Source: Kingdonia uniflora (taxonomy: Eukaryota > Streptophyta > Magnoliopsida > Ranunculales > Circaeasteraceae). Taken from it: a stretch of DNA of 64,000 bases. Below the pieces are notes generated by a model, which was given only the letters and a program-made list of their open reading frames with translations, searched no databases and was not told where the DNA came from. Shown piece by piece: positions 1 to 11,761 of the stretch; positions within the stretch are counted from its first letter, which is position 1; each line of letters opens with the position of its first letter. The translations under genes and the position numbers were made by a program. Where the stretch lies: assembly GCA_014058105.1 (NCBI GenBank), contig JACGCM010001798.1, forward strand, positions 3,107,001-3,171,000, in the 5' to 3' direction.

Positions 1-11
1 TTTCCTCTTGA

Positions 12-660
12 CTATGATCGACCCCTTCCAAATTTTGGCCCTTTTCTGTAAGACCTCCCTCTTTGCTCGACGTTCAACATAATACCGTTTGAACTCGAAG
101 CGGGTTCAAATGTTTTATGCCTATTATCTTCACTCATAATTAACGAGACTATAGTGTCAAATTTGATGTCTTCCTTCCTCGATGAGTTGCTCACAACTGT
201 AATGAATCCTTCCTAGCTTTCTGGTATCTGCCTTACAAGAGCCCACGCTCTTACCTCCTCGGTAAAAGTGATTTTAACAAATTCCAGTTGAGCATGTATG
301 GTATTGAACTTACTGATGTGAGCTTGCACACTACCATTATCCTTCATCTTCAAAGTAAACAAGCACCATAAAAGGTGTACCTTATTTGCCCCGGACGGTT
401 CCTAGTACATAGTGGACAACATCTCCATTAAACCCTTCGTCGTCTTAACATTGGATATCATGTGTAGAATTTGAGATGACAACTCTAACCTAACGGTTCC
501 AAGTGCTTTGCAATCCAATCAAGCCCACTTAGCAGCATCGTATTCTGCTGGCATCATCTCAACTCCACCTAGTGGTAGATCAAGATCCTTCTGATAAAGG
601 TAATTTTCTATCTGCATTTTCCACACTCCAAAGTTTGATCCATTGATCTTCGTGATCTTC
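12..660 (-). pseudogene. copia gag remnant
   Basis: The minus-strand reading resembles the gag region at 36160-36760, including the stretch just before the zinc knuckle (basic end with repeated R, G and K near position 12). The frame is open only at 12-194; upstream it is broken by stops, so no full Gag can be made. Gag would package element RNA into cytoplasmic virus-like particles. The assignment rests on the similarity to the second copy in this window, whose UBN2-type gag core is clearer. Confidence 0.65.
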
Positions 661-708
661 AACTTCTCCTAATCGAGCATCGCTCTTCACCACATAAGCC
701 TTAATACT

Positions 709-723
709 CGCTCTGACACCAAC
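709..723 (-). other. primer-binding site (initiator Met tRNA type)
   Basis: Immediately inside the LTR the minus strand reads GTTGGTGTCAGAGC, close to the TGGTATCAGAGC complement of initiator-methionine tRNA used by most plant copia elements. It fixes the element's orientation as minus. Confidence 0.75.
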
Positions 724-1305
724 TGTTGAGAATCGAGGTAGCTACTCTCTCCACTCTGACAAGAACGATACGAGGAATAAGCCCTAACAGAAGAATTAAC
801 CAAGCAAGAACAATAAATAACACAAGAAAAGTTTCCCAGAGGAGGGAAGTAGAAAACCCTTGCGGATGAAAAACCACTCCCCACAAATAATTTACAATGA
901 TATCAAACAGGTGACAAAGATCTCTCAAACTTCTCAAGCTTTAATGGAGTCTCTTCAAACCCTAGCCTCTCTAAGATTAAACTCACTAAAAGATGGCTAA
1001 CAAAATAACCTAAGTTTTCTTTATATACTAGAGGACTAAATACAAGTAGTATGGATCTTGAGGCGGAACCCAACGTCTCAAAATAGACATCTAGTGCAAA
1101 CCTATGCCAAGCTCGTTCGAACGACTCCAAGCTCATTCGAACGACTTTGTGATAGTTGGTCTTGAGCCCTAGAAACTTAACATCTCGTTCGAACGACATC
1201 CAAGCTCGTTCGAACGACTCGATTGAATGACTTCCTTCTTCGTTCGAACAACTTTGACAATCTTCAGATTTCTTCGACAATCTTGATTCGAGTTCATACC
1301 CAACA
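724..1305 (-). repeat. 5' LTR of copia family 1
   Basis: About 582 bp, bounded on the plus strand by TGTTGAG and CCCAACA (termini TGTTG/CAACA). It contains five copies of a motif around the palindrome GTTCGAAC, near 1110, 1134, 1183, 1205 and 1242. It aligns with the LTRs at 32330-32869 and 36876-37365. Confidence 0.8.
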
Positions 1306-1581
1306 GGAGAGACGTTCCTCGACCTCAAATCAGCTCGCCCGGAGACTACGAGGGTTGTGATTCACCGCGGTATCATTACAGACCAACAAAATAAGAAGAA
1401 AGGCACAACTTTGACTCTAACTAGGGTTGAGTTTAGGGGAGGAGGGATTAAACCCTGCCCCCAAAATAAAATTAGTCGGGCGAGGCGTGGGTCGCAGTGA
1501 ACGCCGCTTAGACCGGGTGGAAGAGTTATTTTCGGGCCGAAACTAAAGGATTGGAGTTTTGAGATTAATAAGAAGGAGAAG

Positions 1582-1911
1582 ATGTTGGCGATATCGACGA
1601 CATTGTCAAGTGCGGCGGTGAATACGATAGTTGTGGAGGATTTTGGAAAGAAGATTTAGAAACCAAGTACTAAGGTGTTTGTTGCAGCGATGAAGAGGTG
1701 GGGGATTGAGGCGGAGGAGAAGGCGATGTTTTTGTTGGAAGAGATACCGAAGAATGTGGAGTTGTCAGGGAGGAATATCCCGATGCTAAGAATGTCGACT
1801 CCAAGGACATTGAACTTGTTTGATATTTTTAATTATGATACGAGCCGACGATGGATTGCTGGAACAAGAGGTATGGGGTTCAAGTTGGGGATGATGAAGA
1901 GGAAGAAGTAG
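1582..1911 (+). pseudogene. unrecognised coding remnant with internal stop
   Basis: From ATG 1582 one frame reads through to a stop at 1909-1911, interrupted only by TAG at 1657-1659. The part after the stop has protein-like composition, with segments such as KRWGIEAEEKAMF and RRWIAGTRGMGFKLGMMKR, and the stretch is more GC-rich than its surroundings. GAAG/GTTAGT at about 1917 could be an exon donor. I do not recognise the family. It is probably the first exon of a decayed gene; a chance open frame is less likely given the composition. Confidence 0.4.
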
Positions 1912-1971
1912 TTGTTGAAGGTTAGTTCTATAATCTATAATTGTAGTTATTGCGGTTAAAGTTTATCTGTT

Positions 1972-2038
<67 letters not shown>

Positions 2039-4271
2039 CTTGCTTTCGATATTCCGCTATTTGTTTTTGTAGCATTGCACAGAGAATTACCCAATTTTTT
2101 TCTATCTTAGTGAAAACTGCATGATATCTCCTCCTAACGTGTGATGTAAATTCGTAATCTTAGTAGCGAGACAAAAAAAAGGAGGCCACATTTTAGTGAT
2201 GAGCAATGTAAATGTGGCCCCAATGAAAATGCTATTTTCCTCACTTTCTTACCTCTTCACGATAGAGTGCTTTCTCACATGCTTGAGCTAAGCAAAATAC
2301 TAGAATGCTATTTGGAATGGCATCCAACACTTTTTTGCTGTACTGTTTTGCCCATATAATAATATTCAAAAGTCACAATACCAAAATGGCCCTCAGAGCA
2401 TCTTGAACGAGCATCTACCATGTGTGCAAGTCTAAAAAGGAAGGAGGGTTGGCGAGAAAGAGGTTGCTTGTTATAATAGTGATTTATTGGGAGGCCTGAA
2501 TAGTTCAATACATTTGTGATGTACTTAGTTAGTTAGTCAGTCAGTCAGTCATTTGTGGCAGATGCCTAACAAATATGGCAATCAATTACTAGGTAGGTGA
2601 AGTGGGATATGAAACACAGACACTCGTGTGCACATACACAATTGAATATAACATTTGGTTAAGGTGTTTGCCCTTTCTGATATCCAACAACTCCTATTAT
2701 ACGAGCAAGGAGACAATGAACTCCTATCTTAGACTTTGGTCATTGCAGAGATATTCAGAAGGATCCAGTCCAAATGCCTCTTGATCTTGCGCATGTGAAT
2801 AAACTTGCCCACGAGGGATAACCTTAAACTGAATTCAATAGTGAAAGAGACACACTATCATGTCCCAACTCAAATAAAGAGGGCTTTAAGTATAGGAGAG
2901 GATTCACGTGCACGAGTGGGGACTTGGATTTCACAAGAAGATTAGGGCGGAACATTGACACCCCACCGTACAACCACCACCCCATTGTAAGACAAAGATA
3001 AGAAAATAATTGCAAATCCAAAATATAGGAGGAACCCTTCACAGACAGTAATGAAACTAAAGTTAACAAAGACTCTAAGAGTTGGTGTTGGAATTTGAAA
3101 CATGAATCCTTACAAGATATGGAGCTTGCAGAAGAGGGGAGAAGATTTCTATATGATACTAAACCTAAGATTGGATTGCGATTTTGTATAGCTTATACTT
3201 TTATCTTTCTTGGTAAGCCCATCCATCTTTGCTAATGAGTAATTTACAACGTGCGTCAATAATTGCTAGCGAGCAGATTTCTATACGATACTAAGCCTAA
3301 CAAATTAAAAGGCTACCAATTGTTGCACAATACACAACATTGCATCATTAACAATTAACAGGCCAAAGCCTTGAGATTTAAATACGATACTAGTGGAAGT
3401 AACTTTGTGCATAGGGTTGTTGCTTAAGTGGTTAAAATGGCATGTCATCTTATGATTATGACATTCAGTCTTAGTTAAAGAATTGACAATCAGACCATAT
3501 ATATAATTGTGTGATGTTTTGTTCTCTAATTTGGACATCTTGTACCAATTTCTTTTAGGTGAGGTTGAAGAGTCTGGCTCATCATAGGTCATGTTTCCAC
3601 CCTTTCACGTTGTGCACTATCTTCTATCAATTATGCAGCTCTCAAACATTTAGTATTTTGGGCACCATTTTTCCTGCTTTTCAAGGAGATGGGAAACTAC
3701 AACCATCTCAACTAAGGTGCTTCTCTGACCACTGTTCCAAATGCCTGACCTCTAAATCCAATCCAAGATTTTGTCTTATGATTGAATTTGAAATGGGTGT
3801 GATTGTTTTTCTGATTTTGTTCTCTTTAGATATCTGTTTATGTATTTATGTTGATCATCAGATTGATTTGGACCATTGTAGCTTGATTGAAATTTGGGTT
3901 TTCCAAATTTGTTGGTGGATTGAATGGGGGTTTTGTTGTTTCGTATCGAGATCTCCGTATGATTTTGTATTTTTAGGGAAACTTAGAATTTTTGACTTTA
4001 GGGTTTTGAGAATTATATGGTTGTTGATATGTTAATTGGGTATGAAAAAGTATACGTTTTTGATCAGAATATCCAGTCTGTCAAACCTATTTGCTTATCA
4101 ATCATATGGAGAAGTTTGACAATAATGTGTTTTCTGTTAAAGCAATGAGCACCATTGAAAATTTGATTTCTTATTGTGGAGCTTGATAATCTCGATTTAC
4201 TATGTTTACGATTGTGTGGCATCTTAAAAGTTTGTTGTTTTGATCTACAGGACGCTCAAGCGACATTTAGC
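1912..4271. other. intergenic, no recognised gene
   Basis: It holds an (AT)31 microsatellite at 1975-2036, a short AGTT/CAGT tetranucleotide run at about 2526-2551, and a roughly 25-bp direct repeat (TTTCTATAYGATACTAA) near 3149 and 3276. From about 4245 a good intron acceptor (CTACAG) precedes the GT17 remnant, so part of 3.6-4.25 kb may be its old 5' untranslated exon and intron. No other coding segment was recognised. Confidence 0.5.
1975..2036. repeat. (AT)31 microsatellite
   Basis: Uninterrupted AT dinucleotide repeat of 62 bp. Confidence 0.95.
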
Positions 4272-5386
4272 ATGCCAAGAGTTTGTTGCATTCTCCGCAG
4301 TTTAGGCTTTTAACCTTACCTTCTTCTATTCATCATTGTTCCAACCTGTGTTCTCGGTCTCTATTTGCATGGACAAAAGATCACATATTTCCTAAGACCA
4401 ATATGGGAATCCCCCCCCCCCCCCCAAACCATTTAATGAGATCCCACACTATTAATCACGAGAATGTATCAATGGAGATTCTATGTAGGCTTCATGGGTG
4501 GGGAACTCGTGAATCCCCAAGGCGTGTTTTTGATGCAGTTTTGTTCAGTAATGAGGTAGACATCTTAACTATTCTATGGAACGAGTTATACTCATATATT
4601 ACACAATTCGTTCTACTTGAATCAAATTCGACGTTAACTGGTTTGCTGAAGCATCTTATTTTTGCGGGTCACAGAGATCAGTTCAAGTTTATTGATCCAC
4701 GATTCACTTATGGGACTATTGGTGGAAGGTTTAAGAAAGGGGAGAACCCGTTTGCTAAGGAGGCGTATCAGCGGGTTGCTCTGGATCAACTCCTGAAAAT
4801 TGTAGGTATATATGATGATGACTTATTAATTATGTCCGACGTTGATGAAATTCCAAGTAGCCACACTATTAATCTCCTCTGATGGTGTGATGGAATCCCT
4901 CAAAAACTCCATCTTCGGCTTAAGAATTACTTATGCTCTTTTGAATTCCCAGTCTATGATAAAAGTTGGAGAGCGTCCGTTCATAGGTATCAAACAGGTA
5001 AGACAAGATATGCACATTTTTGGCAGACAGATGATATCTTATCTGATGCGGGGTGGCATTGTAGCTTTTGCCTTTTGCTTATTAGTGAGTTTGTCTTCAA
5101 GATGAAAGCCTACATTCATTTTGATAAAGTGAGGTTCTCTTATTATTTGAATCCTAAAAGAGTACAAGATATTATCTGCAAAGGGTCTGACTTATTTGAC
5201 ATGCTTCCTGAGGAGTTCATATTCAAGGACATTATCGGAAAGTTGGGATCGATACCTCATTCTTTTTTAGCGGTTCATCTTCCGCCATTTATCTTGAATA
5301 ATGCGGAAAACTACAAATTTTCTTGCCTGGGAACTGCAAAAGGAAAAGTGGGTAATTCTGTGCGACAGTTTTTGAATTTTATTTAA
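4272..5386 (+). pseudogene. GT17 N-acetylglucosaminyltransferase-like pseudogene
   Basis: Resembles plant glycosyltransferase family 17 (beta-1,4-mannosyl-glycoprotein 4-beta-N-acetylglucosaminyltransferase-like), Golgi type II membrane proteins that add bisecting GlcNAc to N-glycans. From ATG 4272 a short basic tail leads into a hydrophobic anchor (LLLFIIVPTCVLGLYLHG). After the C tract come CRLHGWG, FDAVLFSNEVDIL, QFVLLESNSTLTG, YGTIGGRFKKGENPF and the acidic DDDLLIMSDVDEIPS motif, then HRYQTGKTRYAHF, GWHCSFC and LNPKRVQDIICKG. Lesions: TAA at 4311-4313 in the anchor, a frame change across a 15-C run at 4411-4425, TGA at 4881-4883 where the family has Arg (CGA to TGA looks like a CpG transition), and a frameshift near 5320. 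An acceptor (CTACAG) lies just upstream. Clearly a dead copy. Confidence 0.85.
4411..4425 (+). repeat. poly-C run (15 C) inside GT17 pseudogene
   Basis: Fifteen consecutive C residues at the codons for the conserved W-E-S-P-P-K-P stretch. The upstream reading frame (anchor and HGQKITYFLRPIWES) and the downstream frame (CRLHGWG onward) differ by this run, so its length change causes the frameshift. Confidence 0.9.
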
Positions 5387-5639
5387 CATCCATGAGGATG
5401 GATACATTGGACTTTTCATGAGTTTGGCGTGATGTTAGAGACGGAAGTATTATATATCCATCTAAATCTAGGTCATTCTTTTAGGGATAAGTCAGGCGGA
5501 ACTGGGTAGGTTCTTAAGCTTAGATGATGGAACTCTGTATATTGCCGTTTTTCTGGTATTGGGTTTCTTCGAAGGTGGAGGAGGGGATAGCTGAGTCATT
5601 GTAGAGAGCTTGCTTATTAGTTCTTCTCTGTATAGGGAG

Positions 5640-7379
5640 GGTGATGATACTGTCATTAGACTCACCCGCAAGCAAGGACAGTCATGTGGGATTGGATGCA
5701 TGGATAATTTGTACCAGAGCGTAGGGAATTTTAAATCAAAACATTTTCAGAAGAAAACATTGAAATAGATGCTGCTCAGTCAGAAAAATGCTTCGGAAGT
5801 TTTATGTAGGAAGTTGGAACTTAACATTGATGATACAGACCCTACTAAGTACTATGTTTGTTATGACTTCCTTTATGACAAATATATGTCTCGCCAACAT
5901 AAGAGTGCTTACTTTGGCTATTCGAATAATGCCAATTACAGTTACGGGAAATTGATGATTATAGAGACATTTTTAAGTAATAAGAAATCAGTGGAAAATG
6001 ACAGTGTAGATGGAGTTTTCGTTAAGGGAATAGTGTTTATGGTAACTGATGATTTGCAGATAATGCCGATTGGTACAGAAACTTGCTTTACACATCTTAA
6101 GTCTCTTGATATTAAAGGAAGAGATCTGCTTGATGAGCATGTTGTTCATGTTGGTGTAGATGGGGTAATTTTGACACCAACTCCGTGCTATTTGCTTTAT
6201 ATTCACTTATATGCGCTCATGGTTTTGTAATTTTTTCATGAGCTTTCACAGTTTCATTGATTCGTAATCCCCAATTTTCCATAATGCAAACCAAATATGT
6301 ATTATTGCATCACTTTGCTTTTATTTATGCCATGGTAAACTAACAATTTTATCTTGTTTAATTTTATTTTGTGTTTTCCAGATTGTGTGTATGCTCAGGA
6401 ATTCGTTTCTCTCTAAGATGCCTTTAACCGAAGTATTGTTATCTAATCATGCATCTGAAACCCCTCCAGCCTTGAAGTTTATGTCAAATAACATAACTGA
6501 GTCTAAGGCTAACTGTAAAGACACTGCCCGTGCTGAAACCACAAACATAGTTCTTAAGTTCACAATTAGCAAGGAAAAAAAACAAAATAATGTATGCTGA
6601 AGCAGGGAAGGGCTTCGTAGCTTTTCTATTCAGTCTCCTCGCATTCCCTTTTGGGTCTGTGGTGAAACTTTTGGATCAAACTCCTTCTCTTGGATGTCTA
6701 TATAATCTGTACAAGATTATTGAGGGACCTAACCTCGCTGAACACATGAGAACTGATCGCAAGGCATCACTACTCTCTCCAATGGTAGCCCCATGTTTTG
6801 GTAATTGCAACAACCAACTTTCAGATGTAAAGGTTACCCAATCGAAATATTTTTTTAAAGTTTGGAATAGTAACAATTCAAGTGGCAATGCCATACTAAG
6901 TAGTGCATTGACAGTAAGTGCAAGCTTGGTGTGTAGCAATAGTGAAAAAACGACAGGAGTTGATCTTACCCATGTCCATTTGGTGAGTTCGTGTCGGGAC
7001 CAGCAATTACCAGATGATTTGGCTGTGATTCCACTATTTCTTATTTTGTCTGTCCTTTCTCGACAAAGAAAATATCCCCATGGAAGACATAGAAATATGG
7101 GCCGTGAGCATTGGCCAAACAAAGGTACGACATATATAAGTAACGTTTTAACTTGTTGATTTACTTGTTACAAATACTGGTAAAAATTTATGACAAACAA
7201 GACGATTCACTTATGATATTTGTATACAATGATCAAAGTGTATTGAAGTAAAATAATGTAATTTTGTGGTGTAGGCTCTTAGGCTACTGGAAGCTTCGTT
7301 AACTTCCAAATCTACATTGATCATTGCGATCATCAACTCTAACAACATTGACATCAAGAAGCCGGAGCAAGAAAAATGA
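5640..7379 (+). pseudogene. DUF674 family protein, three-exon pseudogene
   Basis: Plant DUF674 proteins have two copies of this domain and no established biochemical role. The first copy runs from about 5640, with CGIGCMDNLYQSV, then ASEVLCRKLELNIDDTDPTKYYVCYD and VKGIVFMVTDDLQIMPIGT, to a donor after 6164. Exon 2 (6382-7124) carries SKMPLTEVLLSN and the second domain start YAEAGKGFVAFLFSLLAFP with GSVVKLLDQ and LGCLYNLYK. Exon 3 (7275-7379) encodes ALRLLEASLTSKSTL and ends in TGA. GT/AG junctions are preserved. Lesions: TAG at 5766-5768, a frameshift in the A-rich run near 6575-6595, and another near 7060 before NIPMEDIEIWAVSIGQTK. The domain start before 5640 is not recognisable. A second copy of the last exon lies at 11034. 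Confidence 0.8.
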
Positions 7380-8569
7380 CGTTGATGACCAACTAGCTAG
7401 ATTAGAAGGAAACCACTGCACAAATATATTTTTTTCTTTTTCATGTGTGCCCATTATCATGAATTAAATTGGTTTTATATCCACTGTTCATAGGTATGGT
7501 GGCTACAAAAGGAAGAGCAAACCACTTTCAGATATTTGTGCAGCAAGATTGGGAGCAAAGAACAACAGCTGATATGTGAAATGATCTCCAGGAACCCCAA
7601 CAGTTTAATACCCTACGCAGATGATAGTTTAGGTGGAATGGATGACTTGTATACAACCTTGTATGGGGATGGTTACTATATCTGACAAAATACATTTCAA
7701 TTGTACAAGAACACAAGAAAGTGATGATATGTTCTGACGGTCCTTGTACTTACAAAATGCTATATTCAAATGAATCGATCTTCTTTTTTGTTAAGGCTCA
7801 AGTTTTTTTAAGATTTTATTAATGTTTTGATGGATGGATATTTGTTAGAGCTGGTTCTTTACAAAATATTGAGAACGCTCTAGTTGTCACATGTTTCAGG
7901 TGAGTGAGCTCTTAAAGGCATTATAAGTTCAGCCTGTCTTTGAAAAAACTAAGGATTGTTATTCATAATGGTAACGACGATGTAGCCATAGATATGGAGT
8001 ACAATCATGACTGTGATGGTGGATGAGATCAATAGTTTTCGGAAACCTGCCTTATTGGTTGATGTATATCCTGATTATGCCCGATACAAATATTGCGTGG
8101 TAGGTACTCGTCTAAATCTCTGTTTAGCTTCTATTTGCTATCATGTCGCATATATGTGAATAGGATGCATTCTTCTATATTTGCTTGAATTTCTGGAATT
8201 CTCGGTGTCTTTTAAAATCCAAATATACATGAGAAGGTCTAATTAGTCAACACCGCTCAAATGAACACTTTCGGAGATGAAAAGCAAAACACAACCCAAG
8301 GTGCAAGAAAATAATGTACAGTGGAACTCGGGACGGATTCGTATGAACCAACACCTTCATTTCACTACGACGTATTCAAATCTCACTCCTTGCATCTCAA
8401 ATCGCACTCATAGAAGATGCCTAATGTAGAACTGTTTTCCATATATCCAAGCTGGCAGCATTAGTTTTTTGTCTTCCTACCAAACAGCCCAAATGGCGTC
8501 CAGTGTATACAGCTTATGGATTATGATCCCAAAGAAATTTCCCGAAATGCGCTATCCTTAAAATTGTCA
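7380..8569. other. intergenic, no recognised gene
   Basis: AT-rich sequence with only short open frames and no motif I recognise. The right end directly precedes the solo LTR's AAAAT target duplication. Confidence 0.4.
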
Positions 8570-8574
8570 CGCCC
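8570..8574. repeat. target-site duplication AAAAT (left)
   Basis: AAAAT directly before the solo LTR, matched by AAAAT at 10842-10846. Confidence 0.85.
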
Positions 8575-10841
8575 CAAAATCCGTCTTCTGATAAAAATCA
8601 TTAAGCAAATCCTAAGGCTTAACAAGTCGGGCATCCCACGGATGAAACCCCACAGATGTATTATATTTCTAACGAAATTAATTACATCTACTTACCAAAG
8701 TAACGCAGCGAAAAATAACTCAATTATATTAAAATGAATAGAATTAATAAAATTATCAACTAACTCTAAAAACGAGAATTAGACTACGGCGATGAAATAT
8801 GAAATTATTATTATAAATACCCTACGACAGCTCAGCGATCCAAATAACTCCAAAGAATCATGAAACTGATCAGCCAAGCCTCATTAAGCAAAATCCTACT
8901 GTGCTCGACCTCCTGAAAAATATAGCGCACAAGGCGTCAAACAAGCACAATTATTACTAATCTATTATACAAAAGTATTAGTGTGATATAATATCCTATA
9001 ATTATATATAAATGATGCAATGCATTGAAGAAATGAGGTTCAATTATTAAAGTTGTTTTTAAGTGTCGGCGCCAGTTAGTATTATAAAATAGTTATAAAA
9101 TATTATTAGGTGTGGGAGATAACTAACAGACGATGTACACAAGGTCACTTTTAACTCAGTGGGACCACACTCTCGCACCCTTCTGTCCTCAACAGAAGCG
9201 TATCCCTTAATGGCGAGCCAGGGATTGGCAGATTCTTTTTTACTGAACCAGAAATTAGCGGGTAAATCACCGGATCAAGGTAATCAAGGATTTTCAACCT
9301 ACAGGTCTAAAACCTGTTTTATTTTCACTTTTAGGGATCTAAGCCCACGGGATGCTCGCGTAGCATGCAGCCGAAAAATAACAGGGAAATAATTTTAGGA
9401 CTTGCAACCCGGGAACGCTGATAAATAGTTACCTCATATTTTGTTTAGAAACTCGAACCCAAGGACCCTGACAACATAGCCCTACTGTGTACATGACTCT
9501 AAGTTATCCTATGCATGAATGATTTACGAGACCGACACTCAATCAAAATGACCTATCTGTCCTTGCTCCATAGGCAATGAGACTATATCATATGATTGGC
9601 GATCTTATGCTCAATGACCTTTTTACCCTCACATATATAGGAGTAGGTCTCAGTCGCTGATATTATACTCTGACTATTAATGATCTTCTACCTTAAGTTA
9701 TTAAAGGATATATCAGTAAAGTCCTAATATCGTGGCTAAGTTAAGCCGTATGCCAAATGTCTTTACTTGTAAGATTCTAGTCATTAATAATTACTTGCCA
9801 AGTCTATACTAGATTTCGATTGTCAACGAGGGTTATCATTTAACAAAACACTAACATAAGGTGATACTAGTTTAATGTTCTTAACTATATTTCTTCACAA
9901 TAGTATGTTAAGAGATGTGACTTAACATATGCTTAATTTAAACCATGATGCAACCTAAACACATCTTATAATTAACTAGGAAGTCCAGGTTAAGTCAAGC
10001 ACGGACCTGACTCCTCACAAGTATACTACACTCCTTACATAAACTCATATGCGTTACTAATGCATTAAAAGGCTTGGTAATCATGTATTAATTAACCTAT
10101 AAATAGAGGTTGTTCTGAAAAGGGAGAACTGTATAATATAACCCCATTATAAAATCTCAAGTTAAGCTGCTGTTGCATGCTATTTAACCTTAATATAAAA
10201 GAAAGTTTCCTCCTACTCTTGTATACTAAAGTAACCTCCAGGACCTACTTCACCTAATGTCCAGAACATGAAGTATCAATTGATTTACAATCTATAACAG
10301 GTGATCATGGGCATAGTCTGATCAACACTAACAACCTAAATCTCTACAGAGTATTCGAAAATAGCGAGTAAGACTAACATGACATTCATTGATTATACTC
10401 AATTTGAATCTGAAATTATAGCAATCAAACAATGTTAAATGCTCGGTGATAATGATACTTGCATGATCGAAGAATCTAGGGTTTCGAAGAGAGGGAAATT
10501 TTCCCTTAAATCTCCAACGAAATCAGTAATTTTCCCAAGGTTGCCGAATCTAAAAAGATGGTATCTCTCTCTCTCTCTCTAATACTCTATGTTGCTTGAA
10601 GGTTACAGTTGAGGAATAGCTAGCATTGAAGAGGAGTTTTGATGTTCACAAGAGAAGAGGAAAGAAGAGATTTGTGGAGGATTCTCGGGAGAAATTTTGG
10701 TGAAGATGGTGGTTGTTGTTTGAATGGGTTAAGGGAAAAAAACATAAGAGCTATGATAACATACTCCACAAGTAACTTACTAAACTACAACAGCTCTAGA
10801 ACAAAGTTATATAACGAAAAAAAATAAAGCGGGGCGCTACA
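8575..10841 (+). mobile_element. solo LTR, 2267 bp, probably Ty3/gypsy
   Basis: Begins TGTCACGCCCC and ends GGGGCGCTACA, giving near-perfect inverted termini, and is flanked by 5-bp AAAAT duplications. The interior shows no gag or pol motif, only short open frames. Plus orientation is favoured because TATAAATA lies at 10098-10105 and AATAAA at 10823-10828 near the right end. The size and TGTCACGCCCC start suit plant Ty3/gypsy LTRs; the superfamily is inferred. It would arise by recombination between the two LTRs of a full element. Confidence 0.8.
10098..10105 (+). promoter_or_regulatory. TATA box of solo LTR
   Basis: TATAAATA about 740 bp before the LTR end, in a C/T-rich context typical of a U3 promoter. 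Confidence 0.45.
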
Positions 10842-10846
10842 AAAAT
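10842..10846. repeat. target-site duplication AAAAT (right)
   Basis: Matches 8570-8574 exactly. Confidence 0.85.
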
Positions 10847-11033
10847 GCTCTAACACCTTGAGGGACCATCAGAATCAAGGCGGAACATGGTTAAAGAGAG
10901 TTACCCCTCCGTTCCACAATCTAAGCAGAAAGGCCTAGCATCCCAGTTCTTCCTCAACATATCTTTGATCAATTGCTCCCCCATGTCAACCCTCACCAAG
11001 TGAATGTGATTTTCCAAGCTATGCCTCTTTTTT

Positions 11034-11142
11034 AAATCTACATTGGCCACTACGATCATCAACTCTAACAACATTGACATCAAGAAGCCGAAGCAAGAAA
11101 AATGACGTTGAAGACCAACTAGCTAGATTAGAAAGGAAACCT
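11034..11142 (+). pseudogene. second copy of the DUF674 last exon
   Basis: Nearly identical to 7308-7414. Its first part keeps the frame KSTLATTIINSNNIDIKKP and the stop at about 11102-11104, and the match continues into the former 3' region. Only the end of the exon is present; upstream similarity stops at 11034. Either the DUF674 locus was once tandemly duplicated and mostly deleted, or this segment was copied by itself. Confidence 0.7.
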
Positions 11143-11565
11143 TGGTCATTTGGATTAATATTTGTTTTTTTAGTTGAGTTTTATTGGTTATCTAGAACTT
11201 TTTTGTCTGTTAAACGAATTATAAAGGAAAAAAGTAAATTCTTTCTTTGTTTGGGTGTACTTTCTTAGCCTAAGCATGCTGCAGGTTGAGCCACCCAAGT
11301 TGCATAATTTGCATTCTGATTGGTAGGGGGTAATCTTATAGAAGGAGGTAAAAGTTGGAAATCATACAAGTTTGCTTATCCTTATAGAAAAGTTGTATCT
11401 TTCGACGTATAAGATCAGTGACACATAAAAGAGGCTTGGCTTTGACTAAGCGAATCTATCGCTATTATACTATACTGAAAGCCACTTTAAACATAAAAAG
11501 GCTTCACTTTGACTAAGCGAATCTATTACTATTATACTAAGATTTCAATCATAAATTAGCTATGT
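11143..11565. other. intergenic with a short direct duplication
   Basis: A roughly 46-bp segment containing CTTTGACTAAGCGAATCTAT occurs at about 11427 and again at about 11497, some 70 bp apart. No gene was recognised. Confidence 0.5.
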
Positions 11566-11570
11566 CCTAG
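11566..11570. repeat. target-site duplication CCTAG (left)
   Basis: CCTAG directly before the copia 3' LTR, matched at 16156-16160. Confidence 0.9.
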
Positions 11571-11761
11571 TGTAGAAGATGAAAAGATAGTTATTCTGTT
11601 ACACCCAATTCGGTGATTTATACAAAAGAAACCCTACAGGTGATAACTCCCAATCTCTTGATTGTAGGAGAATCCCATTACATGAGGAAACCAGTTATAT
11701 ATATCCTAGATATTATACAAGACTATTTCCAGGTGGTTGTATTATAGGTCATGTTGTAATA
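11571..11761 (-). repeat. 3' LTR of 11571-16155 copia element
   Basis: 191 bp, starting TGTAGAAGATG on the plus strand and ending GTTGTAATA. The last bases differ from the 5' LTR end (TAACA), a point change in the terminus. Confidence 0.9.

Larger units (their letters stand above)
1..1305 (-). mobile_element. Ty1/copia retrotransposon, 5' end only (left part outside window)
   Basis: Minus-strand element: 5' LTR at 724-1305, primer-binding site just inside it at 709-723, then gag remnants running to the left edge. It is the same family as the element at 32330-37371: the gag segment, the PBS region and the LTR all align closely. Pol and the 3' LTR must lie beyond position 1, so intactness and target duplication cannot be judged. 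Confidence 0.85.

Noticed and set aside
3559..4035. 158-codon plus-strand frame rich in aromatic and hydrophobic residues
   Set aside because: Composition is that of an AT-rich intron; no domain, and it lies just before the GT17 remnant's splice acceptor, so more likely its old intron.
7475..7735. Possible coding remnant after the DUF674 pseudogene
   Set aside because: Short open stretches on both strands but no residue pattern I can tie to a family.
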